A stretch of 64,000 nucleotides of DNA from contig JAHRVQ010000064.1 of assembly GCA_019090615.1 (NCBI GenBank), positions 1-64,000 of the forward strand, written 5' to 3'. The notes under the pieces were generated by a model. The model did not search any database. It was not told where the DNA came from and saw nothing but the letters and a program-made list of their open reading frames with translations. This document shows, piece by piece, positions 29,195 through 37,506 of this stretch (its first letter is position 1; every line of letters starts with the position of its first letter). This stretch comes from Pseudomonadales bacterium. Lineage in GTDB: Bacteria > Pseudomonadota > Gammaproteobacteria > Pseudomonadales > Azotimanducaceae. The position numbers and the translations under genes are program-made.

Positions 29195-30841
29195 CTAGCT
29201 GATGGAAAAACCATCGTAGTTTTTGCCGGATTCAGTATCGCAATACTCGCGGTACTTTGGTGCGCCACCAGCGTAAACCTGAAACGAACGTTCCTGTTTG
29301 CCCGGTACATTGGAGTTAATACCTGATAGCCATGAATTAACCTTCATAAAAGGAGAAACTTCTCCTGCCGCCAATACCTCTTCGGTCCAGCTTTTTTCAG
29401 ACTCAGGTTTAGGTTCTACGACCTTAAGGTCGTTCTTTTCCATATGTCCAACCAGGTCGGTGACCCATTCAACGTTTTGCTCAATACACCGCGGTATATT
29501 GCATAATGTGGCTGCATTATGTGGGCCGACCAGAGTAAAGAAGTTTGGGAAGCCGACGCTTTGTAGGCCAAGGTATGTCAGTGGGCCGTCGGACCATTTA
29601 TCTTTCAGCTTAAGATCGTTGCGACCCGTAATGTCGATACGATTTAGTGCGCCAGTGACAGGATCAAACCCTGTGGCATAAATGATATAGTCAAACTCAA
29701 GCTCACCTGCTTTGGTTTTAATACCCTTAGCAGTTACTTCTTCTATAGGGGTTTCTCGTAGATCAACCAGATCAACATTGTCCTGGTTATAGGCTTCATA
29801 ATAATTGGTTTCAAGCGGCACACGTTTGGTACCGAAACCATGATCTTTAGGGATTAACTTTTCTGCCAGTGCAGGGTCGTTGATCCGACCGCGGATTTTG
29901 TTGGCGATAAAATCAGTTCTGGACTGGTTAGCTTCTTCCGTCATCTGGGTATCATAGAAACTACCTACCCAGATACCAAAACCTTTTTCTGCATAGAGTT
30001 TTTCATAGAGCGCGTCACGTTCTTCTGGGGTGACATCAAAAACGCTGCGCATATCGGGGGAATGAATAAAGCCGCCGTGAGTCTGTTTGCATTTGTCGAA
30101 TATTTCAGGATAGCTGGCTTTAATGTCTGTTTGTTCTTGGTCCGTGATAAGGCCATTATTTAATGGCGCGCACCAGTTAGGGTTGCGTTGATAAACCGTG
30201 AGATGTTCGGCCATATTGACCATTTCCTGAATTACCTGTACTCCAGTTGCGCCTGTGCCGATTACAGCAACACGTTTACCGGTGAAATCGACTTTCTCTT
30301 TAGGCCATCTAGCGGTATGCCATGAGCCGCCTTTGAAGTTATCCATGCCCTTATAATTTGGCATGGTGTGAGCGGATAACGGGCCGACGCCGGTGACCAG
30401 GTATTTAGCCGATGCTTTGATGCCCGCGTCGGTTTCAATTAACCAGCGATTTTGACTTTCATCGAACTTTGCCGATTTAATCCTGCTGTTAAACTCGATG
30501 TTTTTACGAATATCAAACTTGTCTGCCACCAGGTTGAGATAACGCTCAGTATCTGGTTGGCGAGAAAAATGTTCTTTCCAGTTCCATTCCTGTAAAAGTT
30601 CTTCAGAGAAAGAATAGCCATATGAATAACTCTCAGAATCGAACTTACAGCCAGGGTAGCGGTTCCAGTACCAGGTACCGCCAACGCCAGAACCTGTTTC
30701 GAAGGCACGCACAGACAGGCCGGCTTCCTGAAATTTGTATATCTGGTACATGCCAGCCATACCTGCACCAATGACAATGGCATCATATTGCTGGATGGTA
30801 TTATCAGCTGTTGCAGCTGCGTCTTGTTTGGGGTCGGTCAT
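29195..30841 (-). CDS. Flavin-dependent Baeyer-Villiger-type monooxygenase
   Basis: A 548-residue class B flavoprotein monooxygenase that would use FAD, NADPH and oxygen to insert an oxygen next to a ketone, giving an ester or lactone. Evidence: the FAD Rossmann motif GAGMAG at 25-30, the NADPH motif GTGATG at 195-200, and between them the Baeyer-Villiger fingerprint F169-x-G171-x3-H175-x3-W179-P180. The GGTWYWNRYPG segment (54-64) is typical of cyclohexanone/phenylacetone monooxygenase relatives. It is divergent from an acyl-CoA dehydrogenase across a 726-nt gap. The substrate is unknown. Alicyclic or steroid-like ketones would suit the neighbouring BadH-like dehydrogenase, but that is inference. 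Confidence 0.88.
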   Translation of the reverse strand: MTDPKQDAAATADNTIQQYDAIVIGAGMAGMYQIYKFQEAGLSVRAFETGSGVGGTWYWNRYPGCKFDSESYSYGYSFSEELLQEWNWKEHFSRQPDTERYLNLVADKFDIRKNIEFNSRIKSAKFDESQNRWLIETDAGIKASAKYLVTGVGPLSAHTMPNYKGMDNFKGGSWHTARWPKEKVDFTGKRVAVIGTGATGVQVIQEMVNMAEHLTVYQRNPNWCAPLNNGLITDQEQTDIKASYPEIFDKCKQTHGGFIHSPDMRSVFDVTPEERDALYEKLYAEKGFGIWVGSFYDTQMTEEANQSRTDFIANKIRGRINDPALAEKLIPKDHGFGTKRVPLETNYYEAYNQDNVDLVDLRETPIEEVTAKGIKTKAGELEFDYIIYATGFDPVTGALNRIDITGRNDLKLKDKWSDGPLTYLGLQSVGFPNFFTLVGPHNAATLCNIPRCIEQNVEWVTDLVGHMEKNDLKVVEPKPESEKSWTEEVLAAGEVSPFMKVNSWLSGINSNVPGKQERSFQVYAGGAPKYREYCDTESGKNYDGFSIS

Positions 30842-31567
30842 ATATATCTCGCTATGTGATCAAAATTGCAAGTCAGGCGTTCAGAGGGTGTCGGCCAACT
30901 TTATCGTAAAGTATTAAAACCAGGTGCTTGGACAGCTAAAATTCATATTTTTATGGTCAATAATCGCCAGGTTCTGCAGCGCCTGCATGGACAGGCGTAT
31001 TACGGCCATTTAATGCGCGTGAGATCCAGAGTACTGTATGTGGCGCCTGGTTGAATTTGTTCAATTTTTTGGCTGCGATCATTGGTTGCGATAATAAATA
31101 CGAAGCGCTGTCGGGCAGGCAAACTGAATTTCAATTTGCTGGTAATTATTAGCCGCTTAATCTATCGAGGTTGACAAAATATTGCAATATTTATCTCCCT
31201 ACCATTGAATACATGAATTTGTCCAGCGGTGTTTGTTGATATAACAGGGTTTGTTAATTGGTCTGCTTTGGTTCTAGCTGCCCAATATAGTTTAAAGGAT
31301 GCGGACTAATTAGCCTGGGCTAGCTGGTAATAAAGTGATTTTGAATCCCTGAGAAAGTAAACTTTAGACTACCAGCCAGGGTTTTTTGGCGTATTGCCAG
31401 GTGGGTAATTAATGCGGTTGCAATGGCTACCGAATGTGCAAATAATATGCCGCTTCAATTTGTTGCGAGGTCACCGTATCATTGCGGCCTATGTACGCTG
31501 GCGGAAGAATAACCACCGGGTTTTAATGAATAAGGCCAATCTAATAATGGCTTAATAGGGAACTAGT
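30842..31567. other. Long divergent regulatory gap
   Basis: 726 nt between two divergent genes with no convincing ORF. It contains a TTGACA-plus-palindrome element (listed separately), a small hairpin CGCCTG/CAGGCG at 30980-30997, and near 31365-31390 an ACCAGCCAGGGTTTTTT run that could be the 3' half of an imperfect terminator. The length suggests two separately controlled promoters. Confidence 0.5.
31171..31192 (+). promoter_or_regulatory. TTGACA -35 box adjoining a perfect 16-nt palindrome
   Basis: A consensus -35 TTGACA (31171-31176) is followed directly by AAATATTGCAATATTT (31177-31192), a perfect palindrome occupying the spacer position. A repressor bound there would block polymerase on the promoter reading towards the acyl-CoA dehydrogenase. 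Size and symmetry suit a MarR or TetR dimer. The -10 is not clear. Confidence 0.5.
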
Positions 31568-32719
31568 ATGGATTTTTCATTTACATCTGAACAACTAATA
31601 TTCCAGCAAACTATCCGCCGCTTCGGCGAGGACAAATTAGCGCCGCGTTACCAGCAGAGAGAAACCGAAGGCGCCATTGAAAGTGAGATTTGTCTGGAAA
31701 TGGGCGCGCTGGGTATGATTGCGCCAGAATTACCGGAGAAATTTGGTGGCCTGGGTCTTGATAGTGTTACCGCAGGGATTGCTATGGAGGAAGTAGCAAG
31801 GGCCGATTTTAACGTTTCCTATATACAATTGATTGGCTCATTGATGGGTGCGCTGATTGCTCAACATGCCGCGCCGGAAGTTGCCAAGCGTGTAATTGAT
31901 GGCATTTGCGCGGGTAAAACCATTGTCGCGCTCGGGCTCACTGAACCGGGCGGGGGGTCTGATGCTGCCCATCTGAGCCTCAAGGCGGATAAGCAAGGTG
32001 ACAATTATTTACTAAACGGCGAAAAAACGTCGATTTCACTCGCCGATCAGGCTTCTGAAATAGTTGTTTTTGGTCGTTCTGGAGATTCAGCAGGAGCCGG
32101 AGGTATATCGGCCTTTTTAGTGCCAATGAATGCTAAAGGCGTCTCGACGACTCGGTTTGATGATTTAGGTTCAGGTGCTGTCGGTCGAGGATCCGTCTTT
32201 TTTGATGATGTCGTTGTTTCAGCGGAGGCGTTAATAGGGCCAGAAAATCAGGGTTTTCGCGTTGTTATGCAAGGTTTTGATTACAGCCGAGCATTGATTG
32301 GTTTGCAGTGTATCGCCTGTGCAGAAGCTTCCATTGCTGAGGCCTGGGAATATGTTAAAGAAAGACAGGCCTTTGGTGGCCCCATTGCTCGCTTTCAGGG
32401 AGTTACAGAGCCGCTAGCCGAAGCAGAAACATTGTTATATGCCGCCAAGCTGCTTTGTTATAAGACGCTTTGGTTGCGTGATCAGGGAGAGCCACATACA
32501 TCTGAGGCCGCCATGTGTAAATGGTGGGCGCCTCGGGTTGCCTTTGACGCGATCCATAATGCCTTGCTGGTACACGGCCATTATGGCTATAGTCGTGAAT
32601 TACCTCATCAGCAGCGCTTGCGCGATGTATTGGGCCTGCAGATAGGCGACGGTACGCAGCAGATTCAGAAGATGATTATCGCCCGAGAAAAGATCGGTCG
32701 CGTGGCTGTGCCTTATTAG
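31568..32719 (+). CDS. Acyl-CoA dehydrogenase, alicyclic-type candidate (Asp in catalytic position)
   Basis: A 383-residue FAD-dependent acyl-CoA dehydrogenase. The flavin-binding LTEPGGGSDA is at 124-133 and the C-terminal family motif is GDGTQQIQKMIIAREK. In most relatives the catalytic base is the Glu of YEGT; here the same position is Asp361 (G-D-G-T). An Asp at this place is reported, from memory, for cyclohexanecarboxyl-CoA and cyclohexenecarboxyl-CoA dehydrogenases. That would fit the BadH-like enzyme encoded next on the same strand. AGGGA precedes the ATG at 31568. The exact substrate is not proven. An ordinary branched-chain or aromatic acyl-CoA substrate remains possible. Confidence 0.88.
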   Translation: MDFSFTSEQLIFQQTIRRFGEDKLAPRYQQRETEGAIESEICLEMGALGMIAPELPEKFGGLGLDSVTAGIAMEEVARADFNVSYIQLIGSLMGALIAQHAAPEVAKRVIDGICAGKTIVALGLTEPGGGSDAAHLSLKADKQGDNYLLNGEKTSISLADQASEIVVFGRSGDSAGAGGISAFLVPMNAKGVSTTRFDDLGSGAVGRGSVFFDDVVVSAEALIGPENQGFRVVMQGFDYSRALIGLQCIACAEASIAEAWEYVKERQAFGGPIARFQGVTEPLAEAETLLYAAKLLCYKTLWLRDQGEPHTSEAAMCKWWAPRVAFDAIHNALLVHGHYGYSRELPHQQRLRDVLGLQIGDGTQQIQKMIIAREKIGRVAVPY

Positions 32720-32731
32720 GCGCTTCGTTAA

Positions 32732-32813
32732 AAGCTTAGTTATAAGCTTAGCTAAACGATTATTAAGCTTAAAACCAGATTAGCCGAAGTATACAATTTG
32801 AAGTATGCAATTT
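32732..32813. repeat. Two short tandem duplications (12 nt and 14 nt)
   Basis: AAGCTTAGTTAT/AAGCTTAGCTAA at 32732-32755 (12-nt unit, with another AAGCTTAA at 32765) and GAAGTATACAATTT/GAAGTATGCAATTT at 32786-32813 (14-nt unit). Both are in the 141-nt gap between the acyl-CoA dehydrogenase and the dehydrogenase that follows. Confidence 0.75.
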
Positions 32814-32860
32814 AATGTGGAGGCGACTGTTTCCACCGAAAATAATTAGGAGTAAAAAAC

Positions 32861-33655
32861 ATGGATCTAGAGCTTGCAGGAAAATCCGTCATCGTTACCG
32901 GTGGTGCATCAAATATCGGTCGGGCAATCACCCTTGGTTTTGCCCGTGAAGGGGCGAAAATAACCATCGCTGAACTTGACCTTGAGCAGGCAGAGAAAGT
33001 CGCTGCCGAAGCGCGAGAACTAGGTGCTGCCGAAGTTCAGGTGGCGCAAACAGATATCACTGACATGGCACAGGTGCAATCTATGGTTGCTAAAGCGGTG
33101 GATAATTACGGCGGTGTTGATGTGCTGGTTAATAATGTTGGCTGGGATGATCTAATGTTTTTTAGCCAAACAACGCCGGAGTTCTGGCAAAAAATAATCC
33201 AGATCAATTTTGTTGGTATGTTGAATTGTACCTATACGGTACTCGAACATATTGCTAAGTCCAGTGGTGCTATTGTGTCTATTAGCTCCGATGCCAGTCG
33301 TCAGGGTGAACCACGAGAAGCCGTCTATGGGGGTATGAAAGCAGGCATCAACAGCTTTATGAAAACCATCGCCAAAGAGAATGGCCGCTATGGTGTACGT
33401 TGTAATGTTGTTTGTCCGGGTGTGACCGTACCTGAAGAAACCGAAGAAGTGAGTGATGGTAGTATGTGGGCTGATCGCGGCGCCATGTTTACTGAAGACC
33501 AGTTTGAAAAAATTGCTGCTTCTTTACCGCTAAAGAAATTAGGTCGGCCCAAAGATCTGGCCAATGCAGTGTTGTTTTTGTCATCCAAAGCAGTGGCGGG
33601 CCATGTTACCGGACAGGTATTAAGTGTCAGTGGCGGCTACAGCATGATTGGTTAA
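32861..33655 (+). CDS. Short-chain dehydrogenase resembling 2-hydroxycyclohexanecarboxyl-CoA dehydrogenase (BadH)
   Basis: A 264-residue classical SDR. NAD(P) binding is by TGGASNIG (13-20), with Asp40 at the end of the second strand suggesting NAD(H). The catalytic set is Ser143, Tyr156 and Lys160 (YGGMK). Several stretches recall BadH of Rhodopseudomonas: LVNNVGWD, CNVVCPG and the end GQVLSVSGGYSMIG. BadH oxidises the ring alcohol of 2-hydroxycyclohexanecarboxyl-CoA before ring opening. AGGAG precedes the ATG by 8 nt. It lies downstream of the Asp-type acyl-CoA dehydrogenase on the same strand. The similarity is recalled, not computed, so another beta-hydroxyacyl-CoA substrate is possible. 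Confidence 0.85.
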   Translation: MDLELAGKSVIVTGGASNIGRAITLGFAREGAKITIAELDLEQAEKVAAEARELGAAEVQVAQTDITDMAQVQSMVAKAVDNYGGVDVLVNNVGWDDLMFFSQTTPEFWQKIIQINFVGMLNCTYTVLEHIAKSSGAIVSISSDASRQGEPREAVYGGMKAGINSFMKTIAKENGRYGVRCNVVCPGVTVPEETEEVSDGSMWADRGAMFTEDQFEKIAASLPLKKLGRPKDLANAVLFLSSKAVAGHVTGQVLSVSGGYSMIG

Positions 33656-33714
33656 ATACTATATAGTTAAACAATAACCAAAAAATAACCAAAAGCTCTG
33701 AAGCCCAAAAAAGT

Positions 33715-33753
33715 AAAAAGCCTGCCAATAGTCTAATAATTGGCAGGCTTTTT
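33715..33753 (+). terminator. Rho-independent terminator after the BadH-like gene
   Basis: AAAAAGCCTGCCAAT (33715-33729) pairs with ATTGGCAGGCTTTTT (33739-33753), a perfect 15-bp stem with a 9-nt loop, followed by more T. It can act in both directions for the convergent gene ending at 33779. Confidence 0.92.
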
Positions 33754-33778
33754 TTATTTCCGGTCAGGCTTTAGTTGG

Positions 33779-34180
33779 CTATTGCGCTAACTCAAATACC
33801 GGCAGGACAAACTCATCATTTAGTGGTTTGAAGGTGACTTGCACCTCTGTCCCTAGTTCTATTTGCTCAGCTTTAACACCAGGCATCACACTAACCATAC
33901 GAATACCTTCGGGGAAATCCACGATAATAGAAAGTGAAGGTACATCAAAAGAAGGATGGAATACCTGATGGGTTGCGGTCCAGGAATAGATGGTGCCCTT
34001 ACCGCTAACAGGTGCCCATTCGTAGTCAAAGGAGCCGCATTTATAGCACATATAACGGGGTAAATGACGGAAGGTATCACATTCAGTACAACGTTGAAAT
34101 CGTAACACGCTGTCCTGACAGCTCTGCCAAAACTCAGCATTAATCGGATCAACGGGCTTGGGTGGTGGTAAATTATTCAT
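33779..34180 (-). CDS. Zn-ribbon OB-fold protein (DUF35), partner of the adjacent thiolase-like protein
   Basis: A 133-residue protein with the two-part DUF35 architecture. The N-terminal rubredoxin-like zinc ribbon has Cys31, Cys34, Cys45 and Cys48. An OB-fold follows (GKGTIYSWTATHQVFHPSF onwards). Such proteins form complexes with thiolase-superfamily enzymes, for example the steroid side-chain retro-aldolase pair Ltp2-ChsH2, archaeal acetoacetyl-CoA thiolase-HMG-CoA synthase, and BbsA with BbsB. They position or channel the CoA ester. The ATG at 34180 is only 3 nt after the thiolase stop and its GAGG ribosome site overlaps the end of that gene, so the two are translationally coupled. Confidence 0.9.
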   Translation of the reverse strand: MNNLPPPKPVDPINAEFWQSCQDSVLRFQRCTECDTFRHLPRYMCYKCGSFDYEWAPVSGKGTIYSWTATHQVFHPSFDVPSLSIIVDFPEGIRMVSVMPGVKAEQIELGTEVQVTFKPLNDEFVLPVFELAQ

Positions 34181-34183
34181 CTT

Positions 34184-35350
34184 CTAGTTCCTCAAAATAG
34201 CTATGCTGCCGTCACCCAGGTCTCCCCAGCCGGTAACTGCACAAAGTTCTGCGTTTGGTACTTGCCGTTCGCCGCATTCGCCTCTTAACTGGCGGGTAGC
34301 TTCGACAACATGGTTAAGGCCCCAGCAGTGTGCTTCAGCTAACAGGCCGCCGTGGGTATTCAGCGGGTACTTGCCGCCAAGTTGAATATTGCCATCTTTT
34401 ACGAAGTCATAAACCGCACCTCGCTCAGCAAAACCCATTGCTTCAAGTTGCAGTAAAACAACATAGGTAAAGCAGTCATATACCTCCAGAAAATCGACAT
34501 CAGTGGGTTTGATGCCAGCCATGCCAAAAGCGCGTTCCGCAGCGTAGGATAAACCAATTTTGAATGGGTCCTCTCTTGATGCAATATCATCAGCGGGGTA
34601 GGGATGACCTTCTGCTGCGCCCATGATATAAACCGGCTTATTTGGCAGGTCTTTGGCTCTTTCTGCGGAGGTGATAACAACTGCGCAGGCACCGTCCGTT
34701 TCAAGACAGCAATCATTGAGTCGGAAAGGCTCTGAAATATAGCGGGCATCCATATAACCTTGCATATCCAGCGGCCGATCCTTGAAGAAGGCCTTCTCGT
34801 TCATGCTTGCATGATGGCGACAGGCTATGGCAATTTCAGCCATTGCTTCATCAGGGACGTTATACATTTCTTTATGCCGTGTGGCCAGCCAGGCATACAT
34901 CTGTACTGGTAACATAACGCCATACGGAATATAAAAGTCCTTCATGGTGTTGGCCAGCGTTGTCATACCCATTTTTCGTGAAGGCGGTCTACCAGGTTTC
35001 GGCCGCAGTGCTGAATAACCATTCCAGCCTAGTACTACAACAATGGTTTCTGCAACCCCTGAGGCGATTGCAGTGGCAGCATTCTGGATGGCCGTAGTGG
35101 GACTTGCGCCACCCATATGTACGGTAGACGCATAACGCAGCACCGGAATACCCAGGTTGGCGGCAATTTCTTCAGAAGTTGTATAGACGGGTGGTGGGCA
35201 GAGACCGTCGACATCTTCAGGCTTAAGCCCCGCTTCTCTGATAGCATCTCTGGCGGCAGCTAACATCATGTCAACCGCCGTCCTCTCGGTGCCTTTCACA
35301 TATTCTGTTTCGGCAACACCGACGATGGCCGTTTTGTTTGAAAAATTCAT
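34184..35350 (-). CDS. Thiolase-superfamily protein (lipid-transfer-protein type) lacking the usual nucleophilic Cys
   Basis: A 388-residue protein. The ATG at 35350 is chosen because AAAGGAG precedes it and the sequence begins NKTAIVGVAETEY as in the family; an in-frame ATG at 35437 would add 29 unlikely residues. The thiolase fold is clear (DAIREAGLKPEDVDGL, the LEVYDCFTY block, and NTHGGLLAEAHCWGLNHVVEA near the C-terminus). The region around residues 74-83 (ASTVHMGGAS), where a condensing thiolase has its acylated Cys, has none. It is therefore more likely a retro-aldolase or C-C lyase of the Ltp2/SCP2-thiolase group, acting with the DUF35 protein encoded 3 nt downstream. The substrate is unknown. 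Confidence 0.85.
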   Translation of the reverse strand: MNFSNKTAIVGVAETEYVKGTERTAVDMMLAAARDAIREAGLKPEDVDGLCPPPVYTTSEEIAANLGIPVLRYASTVHMGGASPTTAIQNAATAIASGVAETIVVVLGWNGYSALRPKPGRPPSRKMGMTTLANTMKDFYIPYGVMLPVQMYAWLATRHKEMYNVPDEAMAEIAIACRHHASMNEKAFFKDRPLDMQGYMDARYISEPFRLNDCCLETDGACAVVITSAERAKDLPNKPVYIMGAAEGHPYPADDIASREDPFKIGLSYAAERAFGMAGIKPTDVDFLEVYDCFTYVVLLQLEAMGFAERGAVYDFVKDGNIQLGGKYPLNTHGGLLAEAHCWGLNHVVEATRQLRGECGERQVPNAELCAVTGWGDLGDGSIAILRN

Positions 35351-35572
35351 ATTTCTCCTTTCCAATTGTTGTCCAATTATTGTTAGCGGTTGCTCGGCTA
35401 AGAGCAACCAGTTTGGGAAGTGCTGATTAAGCGCCATATTGGCCTTAAGCAGGGATTCCTCAGTTCATAAATCAGTGTTCAAATTCTATTGTTATTATTA
35501 AAGCGCACAGTTTTCAGTTTCAGACTTCTCTGTCTAGACGGGACCTAGTCTGGCTGAATAGTATCATAGTGT

Positions 35573-36463
35573 TTATGCTTCAAGTTCGGCAACGAATCTA
35601 CCTATCCGGTTAATGGCTTTATAACCATCGGCAATGAGTGGCGCGAATTGTTGGAAAACATGCACCATATCGGGCCATTCCTCATAGGTGACATTGACAC
35701 CAGCCTGCACAGCAAGGCTCGCCAGACGTCGGGCATCATCTAGTAGTGTTTCTGCGGTGCCTACCTGGATTAACAGCGGTGGTAAACCCTTTAGGTCGCC
35801 ATACATGGGCGCTGCCAGCGGGTCGCGTGGGTTAGCGCCCCCCAAATAGGTTGCTGCCATGACTAATAACATATCTTTTTGTACCATAGGGTCTGCAGCA
35901 GCTTTGGTTACCATGGTTTCGCCTAACGCTTCCATATCTACCCAGGGACTTAAGCAAACGCCAGCTTCCGGTAAGTTTATGCCGTCAGTTTTGAGTTTTA
36001 GCATCATTGCAATGGTTAATCCGCCGCCGGCGCTGTCACCGGCAATAATGATATTGTTCGCTTCGTGGCCCTGCGATAGTAACCATTGAAAAGCGGTAAC
36101 GGCATCATCAACCGCAGCTGGGAACGGGTTTTCCGGTGCCAGGCGATAATCTACGGAAAATACGCGGCGTTTTGTTGCGCGGGAAATATCTGCTGCCAGG
36201 GGTCTGTGGGTAGTCAAGGAGCCGATAACATATCCACCGCCGTGGAGATACAGAATAACTTTATCGCCTACTTCATCACCGGCTGATGTCCAGGCGCAAC
36301 TGACGCCATTGGCATCGACTGCCTCAATCTGACAATCATCCCCCAGAGGGAATGCGCCACCCATGGCTTCATAGCCGGCACGTTGTTCTTCAAGACTGGG
36401 CGTTGCATTCTGGTCTCGACTGGCAAGCATTTGCTTGAATGCGTCTATATCTTTATTGCTCAT
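35573..36463 (-). CDS. Alpha/beta hydrolase of the hormone-sensitive-lipase (HSL) family
   Basis: A 296-residue esterase. The oxyanion-hole motif HGGG is at 74-77 and the nucleophile elbow GDSAG at 142-146 makes Ser144 the nucleophile. An Asp in the LLDDARRLA segment and the His of MVHVFQ complete the triad. Typical substrates are short- to medium-chain esters and lactones. AGGAGG lies 6 nt ahead of the ATG. The gene follows an LLM oxidoreductase by 29 nt on the same strand, so they are probably co-transcribed. A lactone or ester from a Baeyer-Villiger step is an attractive but unproven substrate. No signal peptide is visible, so it should be cytoplasmic. Confidence 0.9.
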   Translation of the reverse strand: MSNKDIDAFKQMLASRDQNATPSLEEQRAGYEAMGGAFPLGDDCQIEAVDANGVSCAWTSAGDEVGDKVILYLHGGGYVIGSLTTHRPLAADISRATKRRVFSVDYRLAPENPFPAAVDDAVTAFQWLLSQGHEANNIIIAGDSAGGGLTIAMMLKLKTDGINLPEAGVCLSPWVDMEALGETMVTKAAADPMVQKDMLLVMAATYLGGANPRDPLAAPMYGDLKGLPPLLIQVGTAETLLDDARRLASLAVQAGVNVTYEEWPDMVHVFQQFAPLIADGYKAINRIGRFVAELEA

Positions 36464-36492
36464 TATTCCTCCTGACAGAGTTTTAGGTGATT

Positions 36493-37437
36493 TTATACTG
36501 CAAAAGACAGCAGTGGTTGAACCTCTTTAGCGAAACGATTGAGTTGATCTTGTCGATCAGCAAGCGGTCCAACCAGGTCGAGGACGAAATGCCTGACCCC
36601 AGCTGCATAATATCCTGATAGTACTTCAGCTACATCGGCAGGTTTGCCCAGGGCGCTATAACGTCTGGCGGGTTTGCTAAAGTCCATTGCATAACGTTTG
36701 CTTAGATGTTCGGTGGCGATCTTATGCGCAGACTCGAAATCATCATCGATTCGAATAAATAGCAGGTGTGCTGAGCCAAAGGGTCGGTCTTCGGCATTGT
36801 GATTGCGGTCAAATTCTGCCTCTATATGCTTCAGAGAGTCGGCAAACATATCCGCATCAATTGCGTATGAAACATAGCCGTCGGCTATGCGCGCTGCGCG
36901 GTTTAAAGCGGCTTTTGAACGCCCGCCACACCAAATAGGAGGTCCTCCTTTAGTCGGCGGGGCGGGTAACATTCGGACCTTGTCAAATTCATAAAATTTA
37001 CTTGAATAGGATACTTCTTCATTTTTCCATAACGTTTTCAGGGAGGGTATTGCAGCGCTTAATCGTGCCCCTCGCTCTTTTACGTTAACGCCGCAGGCGG
37101 CATATTCGTTGGGGAATTCGCCGCCCACGCCCACGCCAAATATAACCTTGTTACCGCCGGTCATTTTGTCCAGTGTCGCGACCTGTTTGGCGACTAACGT
37201 AGGATGGCGTAATGGTAGCAGATATACGCAAGTACCAAGAATAAGTTTGGTTGAATAAGCGGCGGCAAGCGCCAGTTGCATCAGTGAATCTAAAATCGGC
37301 ACCGGGAAGGCCACATGATCGCCTACCCATATAGAATCGTAACCTAGCTGCTCTGCTAGTTCGACAGTGGCTTTTGCTTCGGCTGGGGTGGGGAATCCGC
37401 CAATGAAACCAAATTGTACCTTGTCTTGTAATATCAT
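36493..37437 (-). CDS. LLM-class oxidoreductase, F420-type subfamily (TIGR03619-like)
   Basis: A 314-residue TIM-barrel protein of the bacterial luciferase-like superfamily. Visible marks are an early beta strand (QFGFIGGFPTPAE), GYDSIWVGDHVAFPVP, the LLPLRHPTLVAKQVATLDKMTGG segment and GVGVGGEFPNEY. This combination is typical of the subfamily annotated as F420-dependent. Whether this organism uses F420 or FMN cannot be told from the window; no F420 synthesis gene is present. It lies between a MarR gene (upstream) and the esterase (29 nt downstream). The ribosome site ahead of the ATG at 37437 is weak. It shares the subfamily layout with the proteins at 44608 and 50513. Confidence 0.85.
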   Translation of the reverse strand: MILQDKVQFGFIGGFPTPAEAKATVELAEQLGYDSIWVGDHVAFPVPILDSLMQLALAAAYSTKLILGTCVYLLPLRHPTLVAKQVATLDKMTGGNKVIFGVGVGGEFPNEYAACGVNVKERGARLSAAIPSLKTLWKNEEVSYSSKFYEFDKVRMLPAPPTKGGPPIWCGGRSKAALNRAARIADGYVSYAIDADMFADSLKHIEAEFDRNHNAEDRPFGSAHLLFIRIDDDFESAHKIATEHLSKRYAMDFSKPARRYSALGKPADVAEVLSGYYAAGVRHFVLDLVGPLADRQDQLNRFAKEVQPLLSFAV

Positions 37438-37506
37438 ATTTTCGCAGTCAGTTTGTTAGTTTATAGTGTGTATCAATGTGATTTTTGCTGTTCAATATTG
37501 ATGGTT

